DNA of 64,000 nt from Pyrenula massariospora (Eukaryota > Ascomycota > Eurotiomycetes > Pyrenulales > Pyrenulaceae): NCBI GenBank assembly GCA_021030905.1, contig JAGFMI010000007.1:558001-622000 (forward strand), given 5' to 3'. Of this stretch, positions 46,533 to 57,986 are shown piece by piece; the stretch's first letter is position 1, and each line of letters opens with the position of its first letter. The position numbers and the translations under genes were made by a program. The notes under the pieces are model-generated. The model saw nothing but the letters and a program-made list of their open reading frames with translations, was not told the origin of the DNA and made no database searches.

Positions 46533-48292
46533 GTTTGCAGTTGATTGTCTGGACCGCGTGTGCAAAGGGACAAAAACTAAAGGTAGTAAAAAGAAAAGAA
46601 GGAGAAGGAACGTCTGTCCTCCCCGTCGTTATAGAGGAGCCTGGTACTCTGTGGACAGATGGTAGCTCTCGTTTTCAATGCGCTCGGGGAAACGAGTGTG
46701 TTGTCCCTTTCTCCACACTAAGCTACATTGGGCGAGTGGATCTCTTCATCACGTGGGACCCACTTTCGGCGGAGAAGCCAGACTCTCCCCGTTAAGCCAT
46801 TTCCTCATTATTAAGACACTTAGAACGTACACAACGCGAATTGAACAAATTCAATGATATTAAAGTCCCCGGTTAAATGCCTCTGTACTATTCTGCTCAC
46901 GAAGACTTCAGCCAAATATCTCCGGTTGGCATTTATTACTTCACAAACAGCCTATTATGGAGCGTCATACCTTAGTTGGAGAGCTTGATGGCGAGCTGTA
47001 AATTTGGTCCTTTCGTAACGCCGGCGGATACAAGCACCCTAATCTAACTGAGCGGTCCATGATACTGCTCAAAGTGATCATCGCCCCGTGGGTATCCACG
47101 GCTTTCATCTTAAGACGAGCATAGGAGAGTGTTGTTTTTTCAGCGAAATATGATGCGGAGTCTCGTTTCTACCGATCCCGTTGATAGTCTCCGGTCTGTA
47201 CTTCGCAACAAAGTATGGAGAACACTCGGAAAGAATTACTCTTTGCTTTCATAGATTGTCACTCCATCTCCATAATACCATCATTATCCATCTTTCTTTT
47301 CAGACTTAGGCGGTAGGGAATCTTCTTCAGACTTGCACACACCGCTTTTAACATATCTCTATTCTCTACATCTAATGCACTTCTTCGTTACCAGCCTTCT
47401 GTCTTTTAGAGGATGGAGCCCGCTTAGTGCGTAAGCTATGTTCGTGAAGCTACTACACCATTTTTGGTACTGCCTTCTTAGTCATTTCGATGAATGTGTC
47501 CACACGCAATTGTGGGAATGGCGATTCAGACAAGGAAATGAAAAGAGGCGTAAAGCATTAGCTCTCAGGTTCACCCAACTATAGAGGAAGCCACTTACAA
47601 TGTGGTCGGCCTTCCCAGGGAGCGAGCAATGTGCTTAAGTAGAGTCCAATCATTTTTGTTTCTATATTTGAAGATCAATACGCAAGCCGAAGGCGTCGCC
47701 TTTCACGAAAATTCTTGGCTCACACAAGCCGATCGTGTTAGTCTAATTAACAACACGAATTCCACTGGTTTGCGAGCGACAGATGTTCTTCAACAGTCAC
47801 AAGAAGTCCAAAAGGCATGGATACACAATGCCTGCAGCCTTCTGGACGAAGGTTGTTCGCTATTGTTTCAATCACTGCTTGCATGCGGAGATCGGTCAGG
47901 AGATATGGCGAGATCCTCTGTGCTTCACTTATCGGCGAGTCGTATATACTGTCACCTACTTTCACCCGTTTCACCTTCACAGAGGTGAATCTCACTCCCC
48001 CAGCGGGGAACAGGCAGGTTACTTAAATCCCCCAAAACAGTCCACATCCTAACTTTCAGGCTTCTACAAAATATCACCCAAGAGACGTCTTTTCGCCCAA
48101 TGAACGTTAAGTTGTATTGCTAGCTACATCGCAGAAACCCTTTTGAACCCTAATCGAGCCTCTAGAGCAGCTCATCAAGGGCCAACAATTTTCATTGATT
48201 CTGTTGCCTACATCTCTAAGTACACTATCCATCAACCATACACCATCCCTATCAAAGTGCCTAAACTTCAACGAGTCAAGAGCCGTTTGGAT
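46533..48292. other. Long intergenic region, no gene seen
   Basis: I see no supported gene in 1.76 kb. It must contain the SEC61 promoter and the upstream part of the coiled-coil gene. Frames at 47602-48052 overlap in several frames and lack domains. The open frame of the next gene extends upstream from 48293 to 48143 without an ATG. Confidence 0.45.
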
Positions 48293-51031
48293 ATGAAGAA
48301 GCACTTGAAGAAGCCACAGAACTTGACAGTATCAAATACCGCTCGCACGACTGTGGACCCAAGGAACAAAAAGGTTCGTCAATGCAGTCATACTTCCCGA
48401 TACATCGTAATAGCTTACATCTATCAGTTGCCCAAAAGCTCAAAGTTTCCAAGGCTTTACACCAAGTGTCAAATCCTCTTACATCTGAAGCCGAAGACCA
48501 AAGTTCAAGATGAAATCATACAATCCCATCGGCCTTCTGATCTGTGCACCATCTTGGAGGAACCAGAAACAGAGATTATCCAAGACAACCCTGGTTCCGC
48601 ACAGGACAATGTTGGAGCAACGTGTGCTCTATGTCAGCATTCTCATGCAGCCTACGCGTTAGACTGTGATAGTTCCGGCTCGCACAGCATTGCTCTCACT
48701 ATGGAAGGTAATGATGAAAGCAAGACCTCCAATTCTACTTCCATACCTTCTACATTCGATGCAACGTTTAACAATAGCGCCCTAATTCTTCGAGATAAGC
48801 GTCTCTCTCTATCCTCGTGCAAATTATTAAGCACCGCCGCCATGGTCCAGCATGTCTTAGAGTCGAGTCTTTGTAACGCCAAAGTCAATTTGCCGACAAG
48901 CTTTGTTGTTTGCTTAGCCTTCGCGTGGGTTCGGGAATTCATTATCGCCCTTGTTCAACAGGTACTATTTCTAAAATATAAAGCTATTGATCTTGAAGAG
49001 CAGGCCAATGCACGGTGCATAATTAAGGATGATTGTCACCGGATAGAGATTGAAGAGGTCGAAGACGAAATGAGCTATGCACTAGAAGACCAACGTGCAG
49101 ATTTAGAAGAGAGAATGAACCATGCTCTTGATGATCAACGTGCCAAATTTAAGAAGCGCCATGACGCTCTAACCGACAAATGCAACGGCTTCAAAACACA
49201 ATTGTTGGAAGAGAAGAACGAGCACGCAAAGATTGTTGGAGAGCTCAGAGCGCACAAGCTTCTGTTGGAGGATGCCAATTCTAAGACAGACCAGTACGAG
49301 GCTCAGATCCACGGTCTCAGTGCAGAGCTTCAACAAAGTCGAGCGGAGAATTCACGCCTCACCGTCGCCGTAGAGGACCATGCCAGAACAGTCAGCGTAC
49401 TCAGAGAACAGAAGATGGCACTGGCTCGGAGCTATGGCTTGACCGAACAAAACTTGAAGGGTCAGATCGATGAGATGAGCTCGGCCGGCCAGATCCTGCA
49501 GAACGAATACGCCGCGCTGTTGAACAAGGCTCAGATACTTCAGCTCCAATGCGGTGAACAAGAAATGTTGATTTCAGCTTTTGAGCGCGATCTCACGGTC
49601 AAATTTGGCGATGAGCCAGAGAAACGCGATCGTCCTCTTTGGGAGCATACTACCTTCACGCCGAACGCTCTCAAGAGTGCGGAGGAGGCATTAAAGACAT
49701 CTCAGCATATGCATGGCCAGACAATTGAGCGAGCACATGCGCTCGAGCTAGATGTCGAGCACTGGAAGGAGAAAGCTGCAAAGGCAGAGGCAGCAACAGC
49801 AACAGCAAATCGGAAACTAGGTCAGAAAGATCAGGAGCTAAAGCAGGCAACAGAAATTAACGAGCGTCTCAGAACCGAGGTTACCGCTCAATCCGCACTA
49901 TTCCAAAATCGACCACCGTTATCTGTAGACGACAAGGATATGCAGAATCTTCTTCACACATGTTTGCACGGAAAATCAGCAGCCGAGAAAGAACTTCTGC
50001 GACTTCAGAGAGAGCTTTCTGACGAGAAAAATCACGGCATTGTCCAAGAAAAACTGTTGAACAAAAGGATTGATACTCTCGAGAAGAAGAATTACGATCT
50101 CGAAGTCACAGCAAACAAGATTGATGGCAGTAAGTTGGTGCTCCAGCATGAGATCAAGAACAAGGACGCTGAGTTTACGGACCTCGAAAAAGACCTTCAA
50201 GAGGCAAATGATCGACTAGCCACTCAGCACAAGAAGAAAGACGACATTATGGTCGACATTGAAGGTCTGGAGCCTGTGGAAGCGATCAATCGGCTGATTC
50301 TTCTTGCTGCACAGCTTGTGGAGCAAAAGGCTCATGCCGAGCATGTGTCTCAATGCTATAAGCGAAACATGGTGGAGTACAACAACAAGATGGACGAAAT
50401 GACCCACAACAAACACATGTTCGAGAGCTATGTCCAGAACGCTCTCGTAATGGCCGAGAGCTACGTCAAGCAGCGTGATACTCTGGCGAAGGAGAACCAG
50501 CAGCTGCGAGAAGTCATCTCTGAAGAGCTCAAGCTTGCTTACCTCCCTGACCTAGTCCCGCTCCAGCAGCCTCTAACGCTAACAGACGACGAGCGCATGG
50601 AAATCTGGTACATCAATTGGATGTATGAAGATGTGAAAGACTTCCTCAACCTCAAGCATACGAACGAGGATAGGCTCGGATCTACCACTTCATCTTCTCA
50701 GAGCATGACGGCGATGGATGCCATACGCAAGCGCGCAGAATGGGTTGCATACCAGGAACAAAAGGATTACGAGAGAGCCGAAGCCGGGTCAGAATATGTG
50801 GAGGACCTCATCGATCTTGTTGGGCCTCCTGCTTCAAGTGTTGAAGCCACACATCCACCAATGAATCCTTACAATAACAATCCAGTAAGGCTTGAAGCAC
50901 TAGAGCATTCGGAGAAGGTATTTGCAGGGTCAGAGGGCCAATTTGCTCGCTTCGAGGCGACTTTGGAGGATGTACATGGAATTTGGGATGAGCAGAAGCG
51001 ACTTTTTGGGAGCAATGGTGGGAATTTCTAG
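48293..51031 (+). CDS. Large coiled-coil protein, unknown function
   Basis: An open frame of 912 residues counted from the ATG at 48293. Upstream the same frame stays open to 48143 but has no ATG, so an upstream exon is possible. Residues about 285-770 are dominated by heptad-like Glu/Lys/Gln/Leu text (for example LEEKNEHAKIVGELRAHK and AEKELLRLQRELSDEKN), which indicates a long coiled coil. A CALCQHSH patch near residue 145 holds two Cys and two His, a possible metal site but not a known finger. The C-terminal 150 residues (MYEDVKDFLNLK onward) are less regular. The in-frame segment 48374-48427 has GT..AG ends and could be a 54-base intron. No family is recognised; coiled-coil proteins often act as scaffolds or tethers. 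Confidence 0.75.
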   Translation: MKKHLKKPQNLTVSNTARTTVDPRNKKVRQCSHTSRYIVIAYIYQLPKSSKFPRLYTKCQILLHLKPKTKVQDEIIQSHRPSDLCTILEEPETEIIQDNPGSAQDNVGATCALCQHSHAAYALDCDSSGSHSIALTMEGNDESKTSNSTSIPSTFDATFNNSALILRDKRLSLSSCKLLSTAAMVQHVLESSLCNAKVNLPTSFVVCLAFAWVREFIIALVQQVLFLKYKAIDLEEQANARCIIKDDCHRIEIEEVEDEMSYALEDQRADLEERMNHALDDQRAKFKKRHDALTDKCNGFKTQLLEEKNEHAKIVGELRAHKLLLEDANSKTDQYEAQIHGLSAELQQSRAENSRLTVAVEDHARTVSVLREQKMALARSYGLTEQNLKGQIDEMSSAGQILQNEYAALLNKAQILQLQCGEQEMLISAFERDLTVKFGDEPEKRDRPLWEHTTFTPNALKSAEEALKTSQHMHGQTIERAHALELDVEHWKEKAAKAEAATATANRKLGQKDQELKQATEINERLRTEVTAQSALFQNRPPLSVDDKDMQNLLHTCLHGKSAAEKELLRLQRELSDEKNHGIVQEKLLNKRIDTLEKKNYDLEVTANKIDGSKLVLQHEIKNKDAEFTDLEKDLQEANDRLATQHKKKDDIMVDIEGLEPVEAINRLILLAAQLVEQKAHAEHVSQCYKRNMVEYNNKMDEMTHNKHMFESYVQNALVMAESYVKQRDTLAKENQQLREVISEELKLAYLPDLVPLQQPLTLTDDERMEIWYINWMYEDVKDFLNLKHTNEDRLGSTTSSSQSMTAMDAIRKRAEWVAYQEQKDYERAEAGSEYVEDLIDLVGPPASSVEATHPPMNPYNNNPVRLEALEHSEKVFAGSEGQFARFEATLEDVHGIWDEQKRLFGSNGGNF

Positions 51032-53537
51032 GCTGAGAATCCTAACAGCGCGTGGGGAGACACGGTCGCTTGGGGGCGAGAGTCGACGCTGAGGAGAAAG
51101 TCTGAAAAACCGCACTGACAAAAATGAGGAGATGCAACCCCTATGATGATGAGAGAAAAGCTTATTGGTTGCTGAACGTCACTTTGTAGAGGTCATCGGG
51201 CAGAATTTTGGTTCTTGGTGATACCTCAAGACTGACACCGATTGGATGGTCCGTACCATGTCGTCTGTGACCGTGACGTGGACGGCAGCGCTGAAAGGTG
51301 CAGTTTGATTGACTGACTGGACTGTTGTTGGACTTGGAAGCAGGATGCCTGTCCTATTACCGACTTGCGGCTCGCACGGGCCTCTCGTCCTTGGGATGAA
51401 ATCAGGTTACACAATCTTGGTCGTCCCTCCGTTGCTCGATGCCAACGCGTAGCTTTCTTTATCCATGAGCATAGTAAGCTGATTTTTAACGGGGGTAGCC
51501 GAAATTTACTTGACCTCGCACTGTTCAGCGTGGATAGCTACCATGCAATAAAGAATGCGCGTACGTGCCAGAAGCTCTCCTAAACCTTCCATGTCCCACC
51601 CTGCCGCAGGAGAACAAAAGAAATCCCTGGCCTCGTAGGAGATCCCGCGCGGTGAGCAGCCGCGCTATTCCACCTGTCGTTTAATTTGGGAAGTGGGCTA
51701 ACCTGATATAGCGTCTGAAGCAATCGGTCATCTGTCGGAGACATAACCCGGCGGCCGCCCGCTGCATGTTCCTGCGGCCGATGCGCCGTGAGAAACACCA
51801 CTCCCGTCCATTAAAACCGGCCTTCTTGCCCGCTCTCAACGGCTTACCCTCCTTCAAGGAGCAGACTTACCCAATGCAGACATCGATATGTTTAGCCGTG
51901 CGACAGCCGATGACTGAGGACCTGCAGTTCCGATCGCGAAGCTGCCGATGCGTGCTGAGAAACTTTCAAGATCCAAGGTTGCTTGACATGTCCCCTGCCT
52001 CAGACAGGCTTTGGATCCCACCAGATGCCACGAACCAGGGTGGAAATGTCAGTAGCATCGTTTGCTCTGCTGGTCAGGAAATTAATTCTTAAAATCCCAG
52101 TCTAAGTAATCCACAATAGATCAAACTCATTACTTTACGAAAATAGTACAAATCTTTCTAACCATAGACAAACTTCCGCTCTAAAGATTTCAACATCCTG
52201 CTCCCTCAATCCAATTCTGCTATCCGGACAGCCTGTTCGACAATACACCCTTTCATCCATCTGTCAGAACCTTCGAAGGACCATGCCCAGAGCGGTCGCT
52301 CTTCGCTACCCGAGAGACCACGGACCTCCCTCAGTCATTCATCGTCAGGCCGAACTTAATCAACCTTTCAAAACGCCAATCAATCATTTGCCAGTATGGT
52401 ACCGGACATCACTTCAACTCCACATCCACCAGCTTGTAGCATAATCGCACCTCAACCTCCTTGCTTACCGTACCCGAGCATCACTCATCCCCGATCCGGC
52501 AATCCCTATACTTACCCGTCTACCAGAGGAGATTTCGAGGACCATCAACACTTGCCTCCGCCCATGCTCCTTCCGAAAAATTTTCGAGATCCATTCCCTC
52601 TCTACCCTTCTCTCTGTCATGACCTACCCTCCTCGGCCAAAGGGTACGGACGGCAATGCCAATTCTAATTGGTATCCGGCCTTGTATAGAATATATATAT
52701 CAACCAGGTGTGTGAATATCATCACACTCTCCACCTCCATGTGGCGCCTTTTTCTCAAGAGTTGATCTCTAACCGCAGTCCTCTCGCAACACCGCCGCGT
52801 GCGCACCACCAAATCCCGCGTCAAAATTGCAGAGTACAAAAACTTCCTTCCATCCGCCCCTTCCCTTCCCCGCCCCCAATCCCGTGTCACACGCAGTCCT
52901 CATGGGCTCCCGTCTACGCCATCACATCTCCATCCCCCATTCTCCGCGCCTTCCTACCTCCATGTCCTCTCTACTCACCATCCACCCAGAGTATCAAACC
53001 CCGCCACGCATCACCACCAAAGCGGGCCGTATTACCTACCCAGCGGGCTCACCGCTTCCGCTTCTACACATTTCAATTTACGTTGAATCAAGTCTGCAAG
53101 GTCCGTTGCACGCCCGCGCCCCTCCGAAACTCCTGCTTTCGACGTCCATGACACCACATCCTTCACAACAAGAACATTGATCCGAACGATCTCGTGATGG
53201 AAAAAATGGTATCCTACGCTTAGATAAACGTAGAGGCCTCGAAATGGCAATAATGTCGCAGCACGCCCTCTCCCACTCTAACACTTATATCTATGATAGC
53301 TCTTGCATTACGCATTCTTCATTCTGCAACAAATTAACTATAAAGAAACCAACTAACCGATGATTGAATGAACACCCTACCCATCAATCATCCTCGACTA
53401 CAAAACACGCATCAGATCACGGCGACTTAGCCTTGGGAAAGTTACGTGACCAACCCGGCCCGAGAGGGACTGAGCATAAAGCATCAGGCAGAGTCGAGAT
53501 AGAAAGTTCGTAGCCTCATCAGAAGATCATCACCCCT
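51032..53537. other. Longest intergenic region, 2.5 kb
   Basis: No gene is supported. Pyrimidine-rich runs at about 52390-52660 and 52800-53080 create Pro/Ser/His-rich frames on the + strand (52396-52668 and 52708-53180), but these overlap one another in different frames and have no domain. An AT-rich patch is near 52686-52701. Confidence 0.45.
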
Positions 53538-55689
53538 TTAGACCAATACGCTCTCCCCTTCACCCTTCCCCCCATTCGTAGTACCCCCATTAACCCCATT
53601 CACATGCCCATTAGTATGCCCATTAGCCCCCCCTTCCTTCTCCGCAGCGGCAACCTGACTCGGCGTCTTCGCCACACTCGGCCGAATATCCATGCCCATG
53701 TTCCTCGTGAAAAAATTCCTCGGCCTCAGCAACAGCGTCATCGGCTCGGCCGGCATAACCGGATAATCCTCCGGGCTCGGGAAATGGGTCACGCCGAACG
53801 TGTGCCAGAGGACGATGTCCGTGTTCTCGATGCTTTCGTGCGGGTTCGCCGCGATCCAGGCGGGGAGGCCCATCGAGGGCTCGCCCGAGGTCTGCGGAAC
53901 GTGGCGGCCCGCGGGGTGGATTTGGGAGTCTGAATCTGTGGACGTGGGGTGTTAGTCTAGCGATGATAAGATGGGATGGGGGTGGGGTAGAGAGGAGGGG
54001 GGAGATACATTTTGTGACGTGGACGGCGTGGCGGGCGAAGCCGGCGCGCTTCCAGACCAGGCCGCCTTCTCTGGGGAGGAGCTTGGGCACCTCGCGGGAG
54101 ACGAGCTTGTAGGTTACTGGTTTCTTGCTGTAGGGGTTGAGTTTGCTTTCGTTGGACATGTCCCATGTTCGGCTGCTGGCGCCGTCGTAGTCGGCCATGG
54201 CTTCGGTGGGGGTCTTGTATTTCTTTTTGGCCGCGTAAAAGGCGTTGCCATATTTATTCTCTGCAGAGCCGACTTCGCCTGCGCCGCGGGTGGCGTCGAC
54301 CTGGAAGACGGTGTTGTTGGGGCCGTCGATGTTGGGGTCAATGCGGAGACAGAAGAGATGCTGGTGGTTGTGTGCGTTGACCCCGGGATAGACTTCAGTG
54401 CCCCAGCCATTAGTATCCTCGCCAGGGTTCATGGCGTAGGTGTTGAGGATGCCGGTGAGCTTGATCTCGAGCTGAACAGTGCCGTCTTGATGGAAGATCC
54501 AATACACGCAGTACTCGTAATTAGCAGCGGTGAAGATATGGGAAAGGACGAGCTTGCGGGCTCGGGTAACGATGACTGAGTCGTCGCGGAAGTCAGTGTG
54601 CTTGAATAGAATGCCAGCGTCCTCTTCATGGATGCAGATAGCGTTCTTGATGACTTGTGGGGCGCCAGCCTTGTTGACAAAATTGGCATCCATGTAGTGT
54701 ATGGCACCTTTGCAATCGCAGCCAAGCTTCAGAGAATTTGTCATGTAGCCGCCGCCGTACTCGCCTAAATCGAAGGCATGTTTGCGCTGATGTGGATGCT
54801 CAGGGTTACCATAGGGCACAACCATCTCCGCAAGAGAAAGTCGGTAGAATACTGGGCGGACTTTTCCTTCTGTCTTGTCAAAGTAGGTGATATTGTTCAG
54901 AACGATGCCTTCCCTATAGTTGAACCCAACATGAACCGACCAATTCTGCCAATCGATCACTCGGCCATTTACCTTAAAGCTGACGCCTTCAGGCTGCGTG
55001 ATGTGGAGGGGCTTCAGATCTGTCCGAAAACCACCCTCCTTTTCGATTGCGGATACATTGTAATTGATAGGGGGGGCTTTATTGACTGGCCTCCTCACCT
55101 TTGGAACGTCAATGTGAATGATCTTGTGTTGGTCAGCGTCGTATATTGGGCAAAAATCCAAAGGATATGTATATTGACTGTCATCGACATGGGGACGGTA
55201 GTACATCAGCGCCTGTTGAAGCCGGATGCTGTTGCCAAAGCGCTCGTCATAGCCAATGGTCCACGGGTCACAGTAGACCTTGTGCATGTCTTCTGGGGGT
55301 ATTCCAATGAGACCGCATTGTTCTATGACACCTGGATCTTTTCTGCAAACATGCTCCACGGCCTGAAGATCTTCCATTGTGATCAATGGCTGAACATTCT
55401 TCATCGACTCCCACTTGGTGACCTTCTTCTCTTCTAGGTCGACTAGACCATCGAAAACACCTCCCTTTTTCCCAATAGCAACAACGTCGGCAACACGGCG
55501 AGGACGTGGTTTCGACTTAGGGTCTTCGAGCCAAGGCAGCATTTCCGCTTTCGGAGGCTCCCAGAGTGTGATGGCATTATAGTAGACGGAGCCATGTTCG
55601 GCGCGGATTAGAGAGACCGCTTCCTCGATCTCAGCCGCAGAGAGAGGGTCAAATGGGTGAGGTTGGACTGTTCCGTTGGTGAGCTGCAT
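53538..55689 (-). CDS. Copper amine oxidase (primary amine oxidase)
   Basis: Exons 55689-54009 and 53935-53538, with a 73-base intron, give about 692 residues. The enzyme oxidises primary amines to aldehydes, releasing ammonia and H2O2, and uses copper and the self-made cofactor topaquinone. The cofactor Tyr is Tyr391 in NYEYCVYW. The catalytic-base Asp is in HAFDLGEYGGGYMTNSLKLG. Two copper His are in NAHNHQHLFCLRIDP, and the third lies in the second exon in FGVTHFPSPEDYPVMP. The first in-frame ATG is at 55689; the frame opens slightly further upstream without an ATG. The tail after the catalytic domain is an Asn/Gly repeat (NGHTNGHVNGVNGGTTNGG) ending SVLV, with no PTS1 signal seen. Amine use as nitrogen source or histamine/tyramine breakdown is likely. 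Confidence 0.95.
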
Positions 55690-56215
55690 GGTCAATTGCT
55701 TGAAATTCTCCAATAAGACAAGGTTGAGGGGAGATGAAATTGTAGGGAATGGACTGTTGACGAAAGGAAAGAAGGTTGATAGAGAAGGGAAGAGATGTTG
55801 ACCAGGAAATCACTTAGTCTTCATAATGCTATCACCAGAATAGCGATCAATTCCACGGTACATCTGGACCAGATCGAGGCAAGCCGTGAATGGCCTCTTC
55901 CCCACTGCGGGACACATGGCTTGAGTAAAGCGATCGATAAAGAGACGATAAGCCTTGAGATCTCCGCCGCTGCGTGAAGCTGGGCTAGTCCCTTTTGGGA
56001 AAACGGATCCTGAATGGCATTTTTCTCTTCGCTTCACGATAGCTTGAATAGAATCACTTGCAGCTGTACCCATGCTTGCACTTCAAAGTTCCAAGCGCAT
56101 ATTAATTCCTCTATCTATGACTGATCTAATTTTTGATAAGTCGTCCTAGCCTCCTAACCCTAACCTTTGACTTGTCATTCGAACAGTCCGCTTCTCACAG
56201 CTTCGTCATCTCCCT
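55690..56215. other. Intergenic region, no gene seen
   Basis: About 525 bases lie between the amine oxidase start (minus strand) and the BTB protein stop (minus strand). The oxidase promoter should lie in the first few hundred bases. Nothing else is recognised. Confidence 0.5.
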
Positions 56216-57181
56216 TCAATCTCCGGTTGCATGTGACTCTATGGCGAGCTGACAGTTTTCCTCTTCTTCTTCTTTGCAACCCTCCTCTTCATCTTTGCAA
56301 TCCTCCTCTTTATCTTTGCAAACTTTCCAAGCCACCCATGTCCGTCTTAGAACCCTGGAATAATGCGGTACGCGTTCGTTCACAAATTCCTTACTCTTGT
56401 CTCCTCGAGCCTCGTGGCATTTCCATCCGCATTTATTGGGTGTCCCTCTATGCTCCTGTATGCCTCTTGGACAGACATATACCGAGCACGATCTCCACTC
56501 GACTTTGTATTCGACTTCGCTGTTGGAATCGATATTGAATGATGCAGGTCTGTTGTAGAGAGGCGTCAGGACTACGTGTTGAATTCTGATTGCGTCTTCA
56601 TATCTCCTTTGATGAATCCATTTGGTCAGTGCCCGAAGCTCGAAGCGCTGAGCTTCCGACATCAATTGAAGGTAAAGCGCGTGGTCGTGGCCTTTCATAC
56701 TGTCGTAGAACACAGGGAAGACTTTGCTTCGAAGATAATCCAGGACGTGCTTGAAGATCTCTGGATTAGAATCGATGAAGTAGGATCCATCGGAGGAGGG
56801 TCCTTGTAAGATCATATCCTTGAAGGGTCGACTAGCATCAGCGAGAGTGTTGTATGCCGTTGTGAAGAAGCGATCTCCGACTTGCAGCCTGATCGGTGGG
56901 CGTCTATTGTGAAGAATCACGCCTCCGTCGGTAGAAGACTGCTCAGAAGACTGTTCAGAAAATTGCTCGGGAGACTGTTCAGAAAATTGCTCCGGAGACT
57001 GCTGAGGAGACTGCTGAGGAGACTGCTCAGAAGGGTGCTCAGAGCGGTGCTCAGAAGGGTGCTCATAAGGGTGCTCAGAAGGGTGTTCAGAAGACTGCTC
57101 AGAAGACTGTTCGGAAGACTGCTCAGGCGACTTAAAAAGACTGTTCAGAAGACTCCAAAGCTTCCAAAAATACTCAGACAT
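56216..57181 (-). CDS. BTB/T1-domain protein with S-E-Q/S-E-H-P repeat
   Basis: A single-exon frame of 321 residues. Residues 1-17 are hydrophobic and aromatic. Residues 18-83 are a four-residue repeat of the types SEQS, SEHP and SPEQ. Residues about 97-195 are a BTB/POZ fold of the T1/KCTD kind: IRLQVGDRFFTTAYNTL, then the FIDSNPEIFKHVLDYLR motif and a closing LRALTKWI. Such domains form tetramers/pentamers or bind Cullin-3. The C-terminus has a Cys/Asp/Glu/Lys repeat (CKDKEEDCKDEEEGCKEEEE). No RING, ankyrin or Kelch partner is present. Function unknown; a ubiquitin-ligase adaptor is possible. It lies 2.5 kb from the other BTB-free stress-type genes and about 800 bases from the STAND receptor. 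Confidence 0.85.
   Translation of the reverse strand: MSEYFWKLWSLLNSLFKSPEQSSEQSSEQSSEHPSEHPYEHPSEHRSEHPSEQSPQQSPQQSPEQFSEQSPEQFSEQSSEQSSTDGGVILHNRRPPIRLQVGDRFFTTAYNTLADASRPFKDMILQGPSSDGSYFIDSNPEIFKHVLDYLRSKVFPVFYDSMKGHDHALYLQLMSEAQRFELRALTKWIHQRRYEDAIRIQHVVLTPLYNRPASFNIDSNSEVEYKVEWRSCSVYVCPRGIQEHRGTPNKCGWKCHEARGDKSKEFVNERVPHYSRVLRRTWVAWKVCKDKEEDCKDEEEGCKEEEEENCQLAIESHATGD
56243..56325 (-). repeat. Tandem repeat coding Cys-Lys-Glu tail
   Basis: A period of about 24 bases repeats three to four times with substitutions. On the sense strand it reads as tgcaaag followed by an acidic GAxGA run, and encodes the charged tail of the BTB protein. Confidence 0.6.
56933..57130 (-). repeat. 12-bp minisatellite within BTB gene
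   Basis: About sixteen units of a 12-base period encode the four-residue repeat (SEQS, SEHP and SPEQ variants). Units drift by single substitutions, and there are blocks of identical units, consistent with slippage or unequal exchange. The frame is kept throughout. Confidence 0.85.
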
Positions 57182-57986
57182 GGTGACGATGAAAATGATA
57201 TAGATTGCTTCGTGTTGATGTTGGGATATCGATGTCTTGCAATGAAGGCTGTTGGTTGAATTCAGGACGAATCCTGAGAGCCATGTCCATTGTTTTCATC
57301 ACCAAACCCACAGGGTAAGTGCAACGGATCAAGCAGAGGCAAGCAGGACCAACATATAGGCATGCACGAAATGTCGGGAAAGAATGATGCACCTGGTTCT
57401 GATGCTCTTCCTTTGGGACTGAGAATATTCATTCGCCGCTTCCTTCGTGAATCCTCCTATTGTCGTTCCCCAAGTCAACCAAGGACAGACGGGCAGAGTC
57501 TTTCGTATTCTCATTTTGAGGTTATTTGTTCCTTCCGTTCTACTTCAGCACAACTCCCGAATCCCACGCACAATGGGAGTAGAAAGACTGCGGAGCAACG
57601 TCATGCCTGCCAAGGCTTGCCAAGACCCCTGTGTGATCTTCGCCACCAAGGCGAATTCGATCATAACTCTGTCAGCTTCGGGTATTCTGCATCCCGGGTA
57701 CAGGCTATTGCTATTAGTTCCTAGGCTTTCCGCCCGTTGTCACCTACCTGCCTAACGTGACTGCCTCAGACAGCAGTCACCGGGTCGATTTTATGGAAGT
57801 AGCAAGGCAGAGTTGCTGCGGGAGCAGGTTGGTGTAAATGGGTATCGAAATTCCACGGGACGGTCAAAAAAGGGCTGGTTTGACTTGTTGGCGCTTTATC
57901 TGAGCGCTCTTCGAGAGAAAAGTCCCCTTTGTTGCTCCGTCCCGGCGATCTTGGTGGTGTGTTCGAGAGAATGAGGCATTCACTGC
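57182..57986. other. Intergenic region, no gene seen
   Basis: 800 bases lie between the BTB start and the STAND receptor stop, both on the minus strand. The BTB promoter must lie near 57182-57500. Short overlapping frames on the + strand show no domain. Confidence 0.5.

Noticed and set aside
31706-46871. A shared 16-mer (GATATTAAAGTCCCCG) at 31706-31721 and 46856-46871.
   Set aside because: A single 16-base match in a 64-kb window is expected about once in two windows by chance, and the flanks are not similar.
47602-48052. Overlapping small frames upstream of the coiled-coil gene, considered as upstream exons.
   Set aside because: No splice joins link them to the main frame in a convincing way and they lack coding character.
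52396-53180. Pro/Ser/His-rich frames on the + strand before the amine oxidase.
   Set aside because: They overlap in different frames, arise from pyrimidine-rich DNA, show no domain and lack splice joins that improve them.
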